Source of the DNA: Bacteroidota bacterium
Lineage (GTDB): Bacteria > Bacteroidota > Bacteroidia > Flavobacteriales > Flavobacteriaceae
Assembly: GCA_021793535.1 (NCBI GenBank)
Contig: JAJYSO010000111.1
Span: 1 to 6,351, forward strand
Reading direction: 5' to 3'
Length of the DNA stretch: 6,351 nt
Shown: piece after piece, positions 1-6,111 of the stretch
How the letters are laid out: every line of letters begins with the position of its first letter
Position numbering within the stretch: position 1 is the stretch's first letter
The notes under the pieces: generated by a model
What the model saw: only the letters and a program-made list of their open reading frames with translations
Databases searched by the model: none
Told to the model about the DNA's origin: nothing
Translations under genes and position numbers: made by a program

Positions 1-155
1 TAGACAGTTACCTTAAAAAGATCAGTTTTCAAAAGCTCAGCCCAGAAGGACTGCTCAAGATTGGACCTGCTATTGAAGTCATGGCGGAAGCCGAAGGTTT
101 ACAAGCTCATAAAAATGCCGTCCGTATTCGGCTCAATACCATACGTAAAAAATAA
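1..155 (+). CDS. hisD: Histidinol dehydrogenase, C-terminal end (partial)
   Basis: Only the last 50 codons are present, read in the frame starting at base 3; the gene begins upstream of the window. HisD is the zinc-dependent NAD+ enzyme that oxidises L-histidinol through histidinal to L-histidine in the cytoplasm, the last two steps of the pathway. The visible tail contains LSPEGLLKIGPAIEVMAEAE and then LQAHKNAVRIRLN, which matches the E. coli HisD end (LTAHKNAVTLRVN). The histidine of AHKNAV (codon 108-110) corresponds to the zinc ligand His419 of the E. coli enzyme. The reading frame ends with TAA at 153-155, 4 nt before the hisC start, as expected for a hisG-hisD-hisC operon order. The identification is firm for such a short piece because this C-terminal signature is very conserved. 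Confidence 0.93.
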   Translation, partial: DSYLKKISFQKLSPEGLLKIGPAIEVMAEAEGLQAHKNAVRIRLNTIRKK

Positions 156-159
156 CCAG

Positions 160-1191
160 ATGATCTCCAAACTCATTCGTAAAAATATCCTGGACCTGCA
201 CCCGTACAGTAGTGCCAGAGATGAATTTCAGGGTCAAAAAGCACTGTTTCTAGATGCCAACGAAAGCCCATATGGAAGCTATAACCGCTATCCGGATCCT
301 TATCAAACAACTCTAAGGACAAAATTAGCCGCCATAAAAAAAATACCGGCTCACCAAATCTTTATTGGAAATGGCAGCGACGAAGTCATCGACCTGCTGC
401 TGCGCATTTTTTGCGAACCCCAAAAAGACCGTATATTGATCTGTCCACCTACCTACGGGATGTACGAAGTCGCAGCAAACATCCACAACATCAATACACT
501 CAAAGTTCCCTTACGGTCTGATTTCCAGTTGGATCTTCAAGCGGTTTTAAAAACCATTCACACGCACGATCCAAAAGTCATCTTCTTGTGTTCCCCCAAC
601 AATCCCACGGGAAATGCTTTGAAAGAAATAGAGCCGATCGTAAAGGCAGCCAAAGGGATCGTCTGTCTGGACGAGGCTTATATCGATTTCAGCGAGCAGG
701 CTTCCTTTCTCTCCAAGCTGGACACCTATCCCAACTTAGTAATTTCTCAAACCTTGAGCAAAGCCAGAGGACTAGCAGGCCTGCGCATCGGCCTGGCTTT
801 TGCTTCTCCCTACCTCATCTCTATTTTTAACCGCGTCAAGCCGCCATACAACGTGAGCAGCTTAAACCAGAAAGAAGCGCTCAAAGCGCTCCAGCACCCA
901 GCGCGTTTTAAACGCAACCTCAACCAGATCAAAAAAAACCGGACCGAGCTGCTGTCCACCTTGCAAGGCCTGCCACTGGTTGAAAAGGTATACCCTACTG
1001 ATGCCAACTTCATTTTAATAAAAGTAAAAAACGCTCTGGCTTTGTATACCTATTTAGTTAATAAAAGAGTAATTGTTCGCAACCGCAGTCAGCTGGTCAA
1101 AAACACCTTGCGCATCAGTGTAGGTCGTGCAGCAGAAAACCAAAAACTAATTCAGGAACTAAAAAACTATGAAAAAACTACTGTTAATTGA
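160..1191 (+). CDS. hisC: Histidinol-phosphate aminotransferase HisC
   Basis: A 343-residue PLP enzyme of the class I/II aminotransferase fold. It converts imidazole-acetol phosphate plus glutamate to histidinol phosphate plus 2-oxoglutarate. Visible landmarks, numbered from the ATG at 160, are LDANESPYG (about 31-39, substrate entry), NRYPDP (42-47), GNGSDEVIDLL (70-80), PTYGMYE (97-103), SPNNPTGN with Asn148, CLDEAYIDF with Asp171 and Tyr174, SQTLSKARGLAGLRIG with the PLP-binding Lys201 and Arg209, and NTLRISVG with Arg318 for the substrate phosphate/carboxylate. All catalytic positions are intact and the length is normal for HisC. The frame is open upstream to a TTG at 61, but that region lies inside hisD. 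ATG 160, 4 nt after the hisD stop, gives the usual N-terminus (MISKLIRKNILDLHPYSSAR). There is no Shine-Dalgarno sequence before it; the leader is A-rich. The 3' end overlaps hisB by 23 nt. Confidence 0.96.
   Translation: MISKLIRKNILDLHPYSSARDEFQGQKALFLDANESPYGSYNRYPDPYQTTLRTKLAAIKKIPAHQIFIGNGSDEVIDLLLRIFCEPQKDRILICPPTYGMYEVAANIHNINTLKVPLRSDFQLDLQAVLKTIHTHDPKVIFLCSPNNPTGNALKEIEPIVKAAKGIVCLDEAYIDFSEQASFLSKLDTYPNLVISQTLSKARGLAGLRIGLAFASPYLISIFNRVKPPYNVSSLNQKEALKALQHPARFKRNLNQIKKNRTELLSTLQGLPLVEKVYPTDANFILIKVKNALALYTYLVNKRVIVRNRSQLVKNTLRISVGRAAENQKLIQELKNYEKTTVN
1153..1157 (+). promoter_or_regulatory. Possible ribosome binding site of hisB inside hisC
   Basis: CAGGA lies 11 nt before the hisB ATG, within the last codons of hisC. 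It is one of only two SD-like sites at usable spacing in the window, and it supports the start at 1169 with a 23-nt gene overlap. Weak match, so translational coupling from hisC is an equally good explanation of initiation. Confidence 0.4.
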
Positions 1192-2260
1192 TCGCGATGG
1201 AACGCTGATTAAAGAGCCTCCTATAGACTACCAAGTCGACTCTTTAGAAAAGCTAGAATTTTATCCGGGCGTCTTCCAAAACCTCGCCAAAATTGTCAAA
1301 GAATTGGACTACGAACTGGTCATGATTACCAATCAGGATGGAATGGGCACCCCTTCTTTCCCTGAGGAAACCTTCTGGCCGGCACACCAGAAAATGATTC
1401 AAGCCTTTCAAAACGAAGGGATCTATTTTTCAAAAGTATTGATTGACTCCACTTTCCCTCAGGAGAATGCGCCCACACGAAAACCGGGAACAGCACTGCT
1501 TGCTCCTTACCTCAACGGTACCTATGATCTAAAAAACTCTTTTGTGATTGGAGATCGAGAAACCGATATACAGCTGGCTCAAAACCTAGGAGCTCAAGGG
1601 ATTTTCCTCCATCCTCAACCCCACCCTGATGCCGTGCTTTGCACGACCAATTGGGAGGATATTTATCAGTTTTTAAAGACCTCTCCCCGTATCGCCACAG
1701 TGAGCAGGCACACCCAAGAAACACAAATCGAACTGGAATTAAATCTAGACGGAACCGGCAAAAGCCGTATTTCCACGGGACTGGGATTCTTCGATCACAT
1801 GTTGGAACAAGTTTCCAAACACGGGCGTATGGATTTAAGCGTTCAAGTAAAAGGAGATCTGCACATTGATGAGCACCACGTCATCGAGGACACTGCCTTG
1901 GTTTTAGGAGAATGCTTTTTAAAGGCATTGGGCCGTAAAAAAGGAATTGCCCGATATGGGTTTTTACTCCCCATGGACGATTGTCTGGCACAAGTCGCTT
2001 TGGATTTCGGAGGGCGTCCTTGGATGGTATGGGAAGCGGATTTCAAACGCGAAAAAATTGGGGAGATGCCCACAGAAATGTTTTTTCATTTCTTTAAATC
2101 CTTCAGTGACACCGCAAAATGCAACCTCAATATCAAAGCGGAAGGAAAAAACGAACATCACAAAATCGAAGCTATTTTCAAAGCCTTTGCCAAAGCACTC
2201 AGGATGGCCTCTGCAAAAACAGGAGACGGCTCCATCCCCAGCACTAAAGGCACACTCTAA
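1169..2260 (+). CDS. hisB: Bifunctional histidinol-phosphatase / imidazoleglycerol-phosphate dehydratase HisB
   Basis: A 363-residue fusion catalysing two steps: the dehydratase makes imidazole-acetol phosphate from imidazole-glycerol phosphate, and the phosphatase makes histidinol from histidinol phosphate. Residues 1-170 are a HAD phosphatase with LLIDRDGTL (nucleophile Asp8, general acid Asp10), MITNQDG, the lysine of TRKPG (Lys105) and VIGDRETD (Asp129, Asp133). Residues 174-363 are the IGPD domain with STGLGFFDHMLEQ, the metal motif DEHHVIEDTAL (234-244), DFGGRPW (279-285), and CNLNIKAEGKNEHHKIEAIF (318-337). Both halves look active. The loop that carries Cys and His zinc ligands in E. 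coli HisB reads STFPQENAPTRKP here, with no Cys or His, as in Bacteroidota homologues I recall. The start lies inside hisC, with CAGGA at 1153-1157 about 11 nt upstream. In the usual operon hisH would follow; here hisA does. Confidence 0.96.
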   Translation: MKKLLLIDRDGTLIKEPPIDYQVDSLEKLEFYPGVFQNLAKIVKELDYELVMITNQDGMGTPSFPEETFWPAHQKMIQAFQNEGIYFSKVLIDSTFPQENAPTRKPGTALLAPYLNGTYDLKNSFVIGDRETDIQLAQNLGAQGIFLHPQPHPDAVLCTTNWEDIYQFLKTSPRIATVSRHTQETQIELELNLDGTGKSRISTGLGFFDHMLEQVSKHGRMDLSVQVKGDLHIDEHHVIEDTALVLGECFLKALGRKKGIARYGFLLPMDDCLAQVALDFGGRPWMVWEADFKREKIGEMPTEMFFHFFKSFSDTAKCNLNIKAEGKNEHHKIEAIFKAFAKALRMASAKTGDGSIPSTKGTL

Positions 2261-2278
2261 CTCAATTTTCTTACCATC

Positions 2279-3007
2279 ATGCGCATCATACCCGCCATAG
2301 ACCTTTTACACGGCAAATGTGTTCGTTTAACACAGGGCCATTACAACACGCGTAAAATTTATAACGAAGACCCACTGGAAGTTGCCAAGCAATACGAAGA
2401 CTGCGGCATAAAATATCTGCACTTGGTCGATCTCGACGGAGCAAAAGCAGGAAAAATCACTAATTATGCCCTTCTTGAAACACTGGCTTCCCAGACCCGG
2501 CTCCACATTGATTTTGGAGGCGGTTTAAAAACAGACAAGGACCTGCAAATCGCTTTTGAAAGTGGAGCAGACCAAATCACCGGAGGCAGTGTAGCTGTCG
2601 ATCATCCCGAACTATTCCTAGATTGGCTCAGCCGTTATGGCCCGGAGAAAATCATTTTGGGCGCCGATGTAAAGAATAAAAAAATCGCGACCCATGCTTG
2701 GCAAAGAACCTCGGACAAAAAACTACAGCCCTTTTTATCTTATTTTTTAAAAAAGGGCGTATCTCATGTTATTTGTACTGACATTTCAAAAGATGGAATG
2801 CTACAAGGACCCGCCTTCAAGCTCTACAAAGAGATTCTTCAAACACATGCGCTAAATCTTATTGCCAGCGGGGGAATCAGCTCTCTAAAAGACATCACTG
2901 AGCTGGCAAAAATTGGTTGTGAAGGCGCTATTATCGGAAAGGCACTTTACGAACAAAAAATTAGTTTACAAGAACTTCGCACACTCACCTTAACCTTACA
3001 AAAATGA
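2279..3007 (+). CDS. hisA: ProFAR isomerase HisA (1-(5-phosphoribosyl)-5-[(5-phosphoribosylamino)methylideneamino]imidazole-4-carboxamide isomerase)
   Basis: A 242-residue (beta/alpha)8 barrel of normal length. It opens the aminoaldose of ProFAR by an Amadori rearrangement to give PRFAR, the HisF substrate. The catalytic pair is visible as Asp8 in IPAIDLL and Asp130 in ILGADVKNKK; Thr167 in ICTDISKDGM matches the third active-site residue of the family. The two phosphate-binding half-barrel signatures are IDFGGGLK with TGGSVAV (about 77-107) and IASGGISS with GAIIGKALYE (about 195-225). HLVDLDGAKAG (48-58) is a hallmark of HisA. The family motif QGDY near residue 20 reads QGHY here, a mild oddity. 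The gene starts 18 nt after hisB with no Shine-Dalgarno sequence, and the start agrees with the family N-terminus MRIIPAIDL. It overlaps hisF by 4 nt (ATGA), which suggests coupled translation. Confidence 0.96.
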   Translation: MRIIPAIDLLHGKCVRLTQGHYNTRKIYNEDPLEVAKQYEDCGIKYLHLVDLDGAKAGKITNYALLETLASQTRLHIDFGGGLKTDKDLQIAFESGADQITGGSVAVDHPELFLDWLSRYGPEKIILGADVKNKKIATHAWQRTSDKKLQPFLSYFLKKGVSHVICTDISKDGMLQGPAFKLYKEILQTHALNLIASGGISSLKDITELAKIGCEGAIIGKALYEQKISLQELRTLTLTLQK

Positions 3008-3741
3008 ACACTAAACGCATCATCCCCTGTCTAGACATAAAAGACGGCAACGTAGTCAAAGGCATTAACTTTAAAGGTATCCTAAACATTGGTGACCCCA
3101 TAGAACTCGCCCGAAGGTATTCTGAAGAAGGAGCCGATGAATTGGTCTTCCTGGACATCACAGCCAGCACCGAGCAGCATCAACCTTTACTAAAACTCAT
3201 CCAACAAGTCGCTCGAGAAATCGACATCCCCTTAATCGTGGGAGGCGGGATTGCGTCGCTCGCATGTGCCAAGGCCATCATCCAAGCCGGTGCAGCTAAG
3301 GTCAGTATCGGATCTGCCGCAGTGGAACGACCCCACCTGATTCAAGAGCTTTCCAAAACGCTGGGCAAAGAGCGTATAGTTGTGGCCATTGATACCAAAA
3401 GAAAAGAGAAAGTGGACGGTGTATACACCAAAGGAGGAAGTCAGGCCACCACATGGGAAACACTGGCCTGGGCAAAAGAAATGGAAAGACAAGGAGCAGG
3501 AGAAATCCTATTAACCTCAGTGGATGCCGATGGAATGCAACAGGGATTTGCACTGGAAATCACCGATCGAGTTAGCCGGAACGTCAGCATTCCGGTCATT
3601 GCATCCGGAGGGGCAGGCAACAAGGAAGATTTTATACAGCTATTCAAAAAAACAAAAGCTGATGCCGGGCTGGCAGCCAGTATTTTTCATTACAAAAAAG
3701 TAAGTCTTCCCGAATTAAAGAGCAGCATAAAAAACCTATAA
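3004..3741 (+). CDS. hisF: Imidazole-glycerol-phosphate synthase cyclase subunit HisF, divergent at conserved sites
   Basis: A 245-residue (beta/alpha)8 barrel. HisF joins ammonia to PRFAR to yield imidazole-glycerol phosphate and AICAR; normally the glutaminase HisH docks on the barrel's lower face and feeds ammonia through it. Intact features are RIIPCLDIKDG with catalytic Asp11, FLDITAS (49-55), VGGGI (79-83), VVAIDTKR with catalytic Asp130, ILLTSVDADG with Asp176, IASGGAG (199-205), and the presumed ammonia gate Arg5/Glu46/Lys99/Glu167. Residues I recall as near-invariant are changed: Asp98 to Ala in GAAKVSIGS, Asn103 to Gly, Gln123 to Glu, LRDAGDP to ILNIGDP (26-32), and GGR to GGS (144-146). 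The C-terminus stops at KSSIKNL without the usual GIxVR tail. No hisH lies nearby. The start ATG overlaps the hisA stop. A specialised HisF-like paralogue, such as those of surface-sugar pathways, is possible but unlikely inside a his operon. Confidence 0.88.
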   Translation: MNTKRIIPCLDIKDGNVVKGINFKGILNIGDPIELARRYSEEGADELVFLDITASTEQHQPLLKLIQQVAREIDIPLIVGGGIASLACAKAIIQAGAAKVSIGSAAVERPHLIQELSKTLGKERIVVAIDTKRKEKVDGVYTKGGSQATTWETLAWAKEMERQGAGEILLTSVDADGMQQGFALEITDRVSRNVSIPVIASGGAGNKEDFIQLFKKTKADAGLAASIFHYKKVSLPELKSSIKNL

Positions 3742-3780
3742 CAACACCAAGCCAACCAGCTCCTGCGCAACCCTCACCCG

Positions 3781-3802
3781 GGCAGCCCTTATACAAGGAG
3801 CC
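3781..3802 (+). promoter_or_regulatory. Small hairpin in the hisF-hisIE gap holding a purine-rich AAGGAG
   Basis: The 77-nt gap between hisF and hisIE (3742-3818) is the only sizeable gap inside the operon. CCTT (3787-3790) can pair with AAGG (3795-3798) around an ATAC loop, and GGC (3781-3783) with GCC (3800-3802) outside an internal loop. The sequence AAGGAG (3795-3800) is a good Shine-Dalgarno match, but it lies 18 nt before the hisIE ATG and no other start codon sits at proper spacing. It may be coincidental. Nothing else recognisable was seen in the gap. Confidence 0.25.
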
Positions 3803-3818
3803 TTTAAACAGCAACCTT

Positions 3819-4406
3819 ATGAAAATTGATTTTAACAAACAAGGCGGACTTGTTCCTGTCATTATTCAAGACGCCCATACCCGACAAGTACTCATGTTGG
3901 GATACATGAACAAAGCCGCTTTGGATCAGACTCGGACTCAAGGCAAGGTTACTTTTTACAGCCGAAGCAAAAAGAGGCTTTGGACCAAAGGAGAGACCTC
4001 TGGAAACTTTTTATATGTAAAAAATATTATCCTTGATTGTGATCAAGACTGCCTGCTTATTGAAGCAGAGCCCGCTGGCCCCACTTGTCACAGGGGAACA
4101 GCCTCTTGCTTCGACAACGACAACTCCGCAGCCTTCCTCTACCAACTAGAGCAGGTGATTGCGGATCGAATTGACAACAAGGCAGTAAACTCCTATACGC
4201 ATACGCTATATCAAAAAGGGATCAATAAAATGGCACAAAAAGTAGGAGAAGAAGCCATCGAGCTCATCATTGAAGCAAAGGACGATAACCCCTTGCTTTT
4301 TAAAAACGAAGCTGCCGATTTGCTCTATCACTTTTTGATTCTTTTAACAGCCAAAAACATCAAGCTTCAAGAGATTGAGGCCGTCCTGCGAAAACGACAC
4401 CAATAA
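3819..4406 (+). CDS. hisIE: Bifunctional phosphoribosyl-AMP cyclohydrolase / phosphoribosyl-ATP pyrophosphatase HisIE
   Basis: A 195-residue fusion performing steps 2 and 3 of the pathway: removal of pyrophosphate from phosphoribosyl-ATP, then opening of the adenine ring of phosphoribosyl-AMP. Residues 1-105 are the HisI domain with VLMLGYMN, TFYSRSKKRLWTKGETSGN (45-63), the metal-binding DCDQD (Asp73, Asp75, Asp77), and GPTCHRGTASCF with zinc ligands Cys90 and Cys97; Cys74 supplies the third. The family's CHTG reads CHRG here. Residues 106-195 are the HisE domain, an all-helical MazG-like fold, with YTHTLYQKG, KVGEEAIELIIEAKDD (141-156) and NEAADLLYHFLILL (163-176), the acidic residues of which bind magnesium. 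Length is normal and both domains look complete. The ATG at 3819 gives the canonical start MKIDFNKQGGLVP. It is the last his gene; 188 nt of non-coding DNA follow. Confidence 0.96.
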   Translation: MKIDFNKQGGLVPVIIQDAHTRQVLMLGYMNKAALDQTRTQGKVTFYSRSKKRLWTKGETSGNFLYVKNIILDCDQDCLLIEAEPAGPTCHRGTASCFDNDNSAAFLYQLEQVIADRIDNKAVNSYTHTLYQKGINKMAQKVGEEAIELIIEAKDDNPLLFKNEAADLLYHFLILLTAKNIKLQEIEAVLRKRHQ

Positions 4407-4536
4407 CCCCTTATACAGGCTGTGCTCCATACCGGTCCAGTCTTAATTATTTTAAGTTTATATCTTCTTTTTCAGATGAATTGGATATTAGATCCCATAA
4501 GTCAGTAATAATTTTTATCTTCGCCTGGAACATACC

Positions 4537-4560
4537 ACTCCGAAAGGAGTATTTTCTTTT
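4537..4560 (+). terminator. Short GNRA-loop hairpin with T-rich tail upstream of the acyl-CoA dehydrogenase gene
   Basis: ACTCC (4537-4541) and GGAGT (4546-4550) form a perfect 5-bp stem closed by a GAAA tetraloop, followed directly by ATTTTCTTTT (4551-4560). This layout fits a weak intrinsic terminator of the his operon or a leader attenuator. The stem is short and pairing does not extend cleanly further out. The rest of the 4407-4594 gap shows no convincing Bacteroidota promoter: near matches to TAnnTTTG occur (for example TAAGTTTA at 4453-4460), but none has a TTTG element at the right distance. The hairpin lies only 35 nt before the downstream ATG, so it would be transcribed from any promoter located in this gap. 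Confidence 0.35.
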
Positions 4561-4578
4561 AGAGAAAGACGGCTATAT

Positions 4579-4583
4579 AAGGA
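4579..4583 (+). promoter_or_regulatory. Likely ribosome binding site deciding the acyl-CoA dehydrogenase start
   Basis: AAGGA lies 11 nt before the ATG at 4595, with an A-rich spacer. It favours this ATG over the in-frame TTG at 4481, whose extra 38 residues do not resemble an acyl-CoA dehydrogenase N-terminus. Confidence 0.5.
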
Positions 4584-4594
4584 TTAAAAAAATC

Positions 4595-6085
4595 ATGCAA
4601 TCAAATTTCGATACTTTTCTGGAGCGATTTGCCAACCAGATTCAAAATATTTTTCACGTTGAAACCGACATTAACAAGCTTTCTCTCGAACGGGGGTTAC
4701 CCAAGGAAGTTTGGTCTAAAATAATGGAAACCAAGCCTTTGTCGGTTGCTATTCCCGAACAATTCGGAGGACGGGGCAGTCATGCAAAGGAGTGCCTTAG
4801 CGTTTTATCTGCAGCCTCTTATGAGTCTTTGTCATTATCGCTGGTCATGGGAATCAATATGGCCTTGTTTCTAGAACCCTTGACAAAATATGGAAATGCA
4901 GACGTTCAAAAAGAGGTTTTTCACAAGTTTTTGAACGAGAAAGCCATGGGGGGATTGATGCTTACCGAACCCGATTTTGGCAGTGATGCTTTAAATATGC
5001 AAACGTTCTACGAACAAAAGGGCGAGGAATATCATATCAAAGGGAAAAAACACTGGCAGGGATTAACCGGAATGGCTGATTTTTGGCTTGTGGTCGCTCG
5101 GAAAAAAATGGAGACCGAAAAGCTGTCTCGAGATGTTTCCTTTTTTATCACAGACAATGCGCTCGATGCACAAAAAATAAACGTCAATCAGTATTTTAAT
5201 AACCCGGGACTCTACATGATCCCTTATGGATTAAACACCATTGAAGTGACCGTACCCAAAAGTCACAAACTGGAATCCAAAAGTACCGGTATAAAAATGA
5301 TGTTGGACATTTTACACCGCAGTAGAATGCAGTTTCCGGGAATGGCCATGGGATTCATCAAAAGAATGCTGGACGAATCCATTCAGCGTTGTTCAACCCG
5401 AGAAATTGGCGGAAAACCATTATCAGTACTCGATTCGGTTAAATTCCAACTTTCTCGTATTCAGTCCTCTTATACCCTGTGCTCGGGAATGTGCGCGCAC
5501 AGTGCAACGCACAGTGGTATTGATCAAGATTTATCCGGACAAGGCCTAGAGGCCAATAGCATCAAAGCTTTGGTTACGGATCTGATGAACGAATCTGCCA
5601 ACATCTGCGCTCAATTATCCGGGGCGAACGGATTCCAGCTCGAACATGTTGCAGGTAGAGGGATTATGGACAGTCGTCCTTTTCAAATTTTTGAAGGAGT
5701 AAACGAGATGTTGTATACGCAAATCTCGGGAATCATCGAAAAGCAAATGAAAAAGCAGCAGGTTAAAAATCTCTATGATTTTTTATCCAAATCCAATTAC
5801 TGCAATAAGGTTGTCGACAGGTTCAAAGAGACCCTCCAGTTCAACCTTCCCACCGGGATGATGCAGCGGCAACAAGTAACACTTGGAAAAGTTCTAGCGC
5901 GGCTCATCTCCTTACAATATGTAAAGACAATTGTCGACAAAGGTTACCGAAAAGACCTCTTTGAAAACTGTGTGAAGCACATGCACATGGACATCAAAAA
6001 GTTGCTCTCCAACTTAAGCTTGTGCAACGATGCCCAACCCATCTTTCAGTACGCAGAAAATTCAGATTGGCGAAAATTCACCTGA
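4595..6085 (+). CDS. Acyl-CoA dehydrogenase family flavoprotein, substrate unknown
   Basis: A 496-residue FAD-dependent dehydrogenase family protein, expected to introduce a trans-2 double bond into an acyl thioester and pass electrons to ETF. Numbered from ATG 4595, the helical N-terminal domain covers about 1-115. The FAD/substrate loop MLTEPDFGSDA spans 122-132 and begins the beta domain, which continues with KGKKHWQGLTGMADFWLVVA (149-168). The helical C-terminal domain includes HRSRMQFPGMAMG (241-253), QLSGANGFQLEH (340-351) and IFEGVNEML, whose Glu367 aligns with the catalytic base of medium-chain dehydrogenase (YEGT). About 115 further residues follow, rich in Lys and Leu, making it longer than the usual 380-residue enzymes. 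It has no signal peptide or membrane segment. The chain length or substrate cannot be told from sequence alone. It lies 188 nt after hisIE on the same strand and faces a convergent regulator gene. No functional tie to histidine synthesis is evident. Confidence 0.85.
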   Translation: MQSNFDTFLERFANQIQNIFHVETDINKLSLERGLPKEVWSKIMETKPLSVAIPEQFGGRGSHAKECLSVLSAASYESLSLSLVMGINMALFLEPLTKYGNADVQKEVFHKFLNEKAMGGLMLTEPDFGSDALNMQTFYEQKGEEYHIKGKKHWQGLTGMADFWLVVARKKMETEKLSRDVSFFITDNALDAQKINVNQYFNNPGLYMIPYGLNTIEVTVPKSHKLESKSTGIKMMLDILHRSRMQFPGMAMGFIKRMLDESIQRCSTREIGGKPLSVLDSVKFQLSRIQSSYTLCSGMCAHSATHSGIDQDLSGQGLEANSIKALVTDLMNESANICAQLSGANGFQLEHVAGRGIMDSRPFQIFEGVNEMLYTQISGIIEKQMKKQQVKNLYDFLSKSNYCNKVVDRFKETLQFNLPTGMMQRQQVTLGKVLARLISLQYVKTIVDKGYRKDLFENCVKHMHMDIKKLLSNLSLCNDAQPIFQYAENSDWRKFT

Positions 6086-6111
6086 TATCCTTGCGTAAGC
6101 TCCCTCTATTG

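Noticed and set aside
61..159. N-terminal extension of HisC from an in-frame TTG at 61
   Set aside because: It lies wholly within the hisD coding end, whose frame encodes the conserved HKNAV tail, and the extra residues do not resemble any HisC N-terminus.
1947..2300. 117-codon + frame crossing the hisB-hisA junction as a possible hisH remnant
   Set aside because: Its translation is a frame-shifted shadow of hisB with no glutaminase motif.
3232..3553. Two overlapping minus-strand open frames inside hisF
   Set aside because: They are antisense shadows of a well-conserved gene, with low-complexity translations and no start signals.
4442..4456. CTTAA/TTAAG inverted repeat as his operon terminator
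   Set aside because: The stem is 5 bp and almost entirely A/T with no T-tract following; too weak to call.
4481..4594. N-terminal extension of the acyl-CoA dehydrogenase from an in-frame TTG at 4481
   Set aside because: The ATG at 4595 has an AAGGA at suitable distance, and the 38 extra residues look like translated leader and would run through the hairpin.
6086..6111. Shared bidirectional terminator between the convergent genes
   Set aside because: No inverted repeat of useful length was found in the 26-nt gap.
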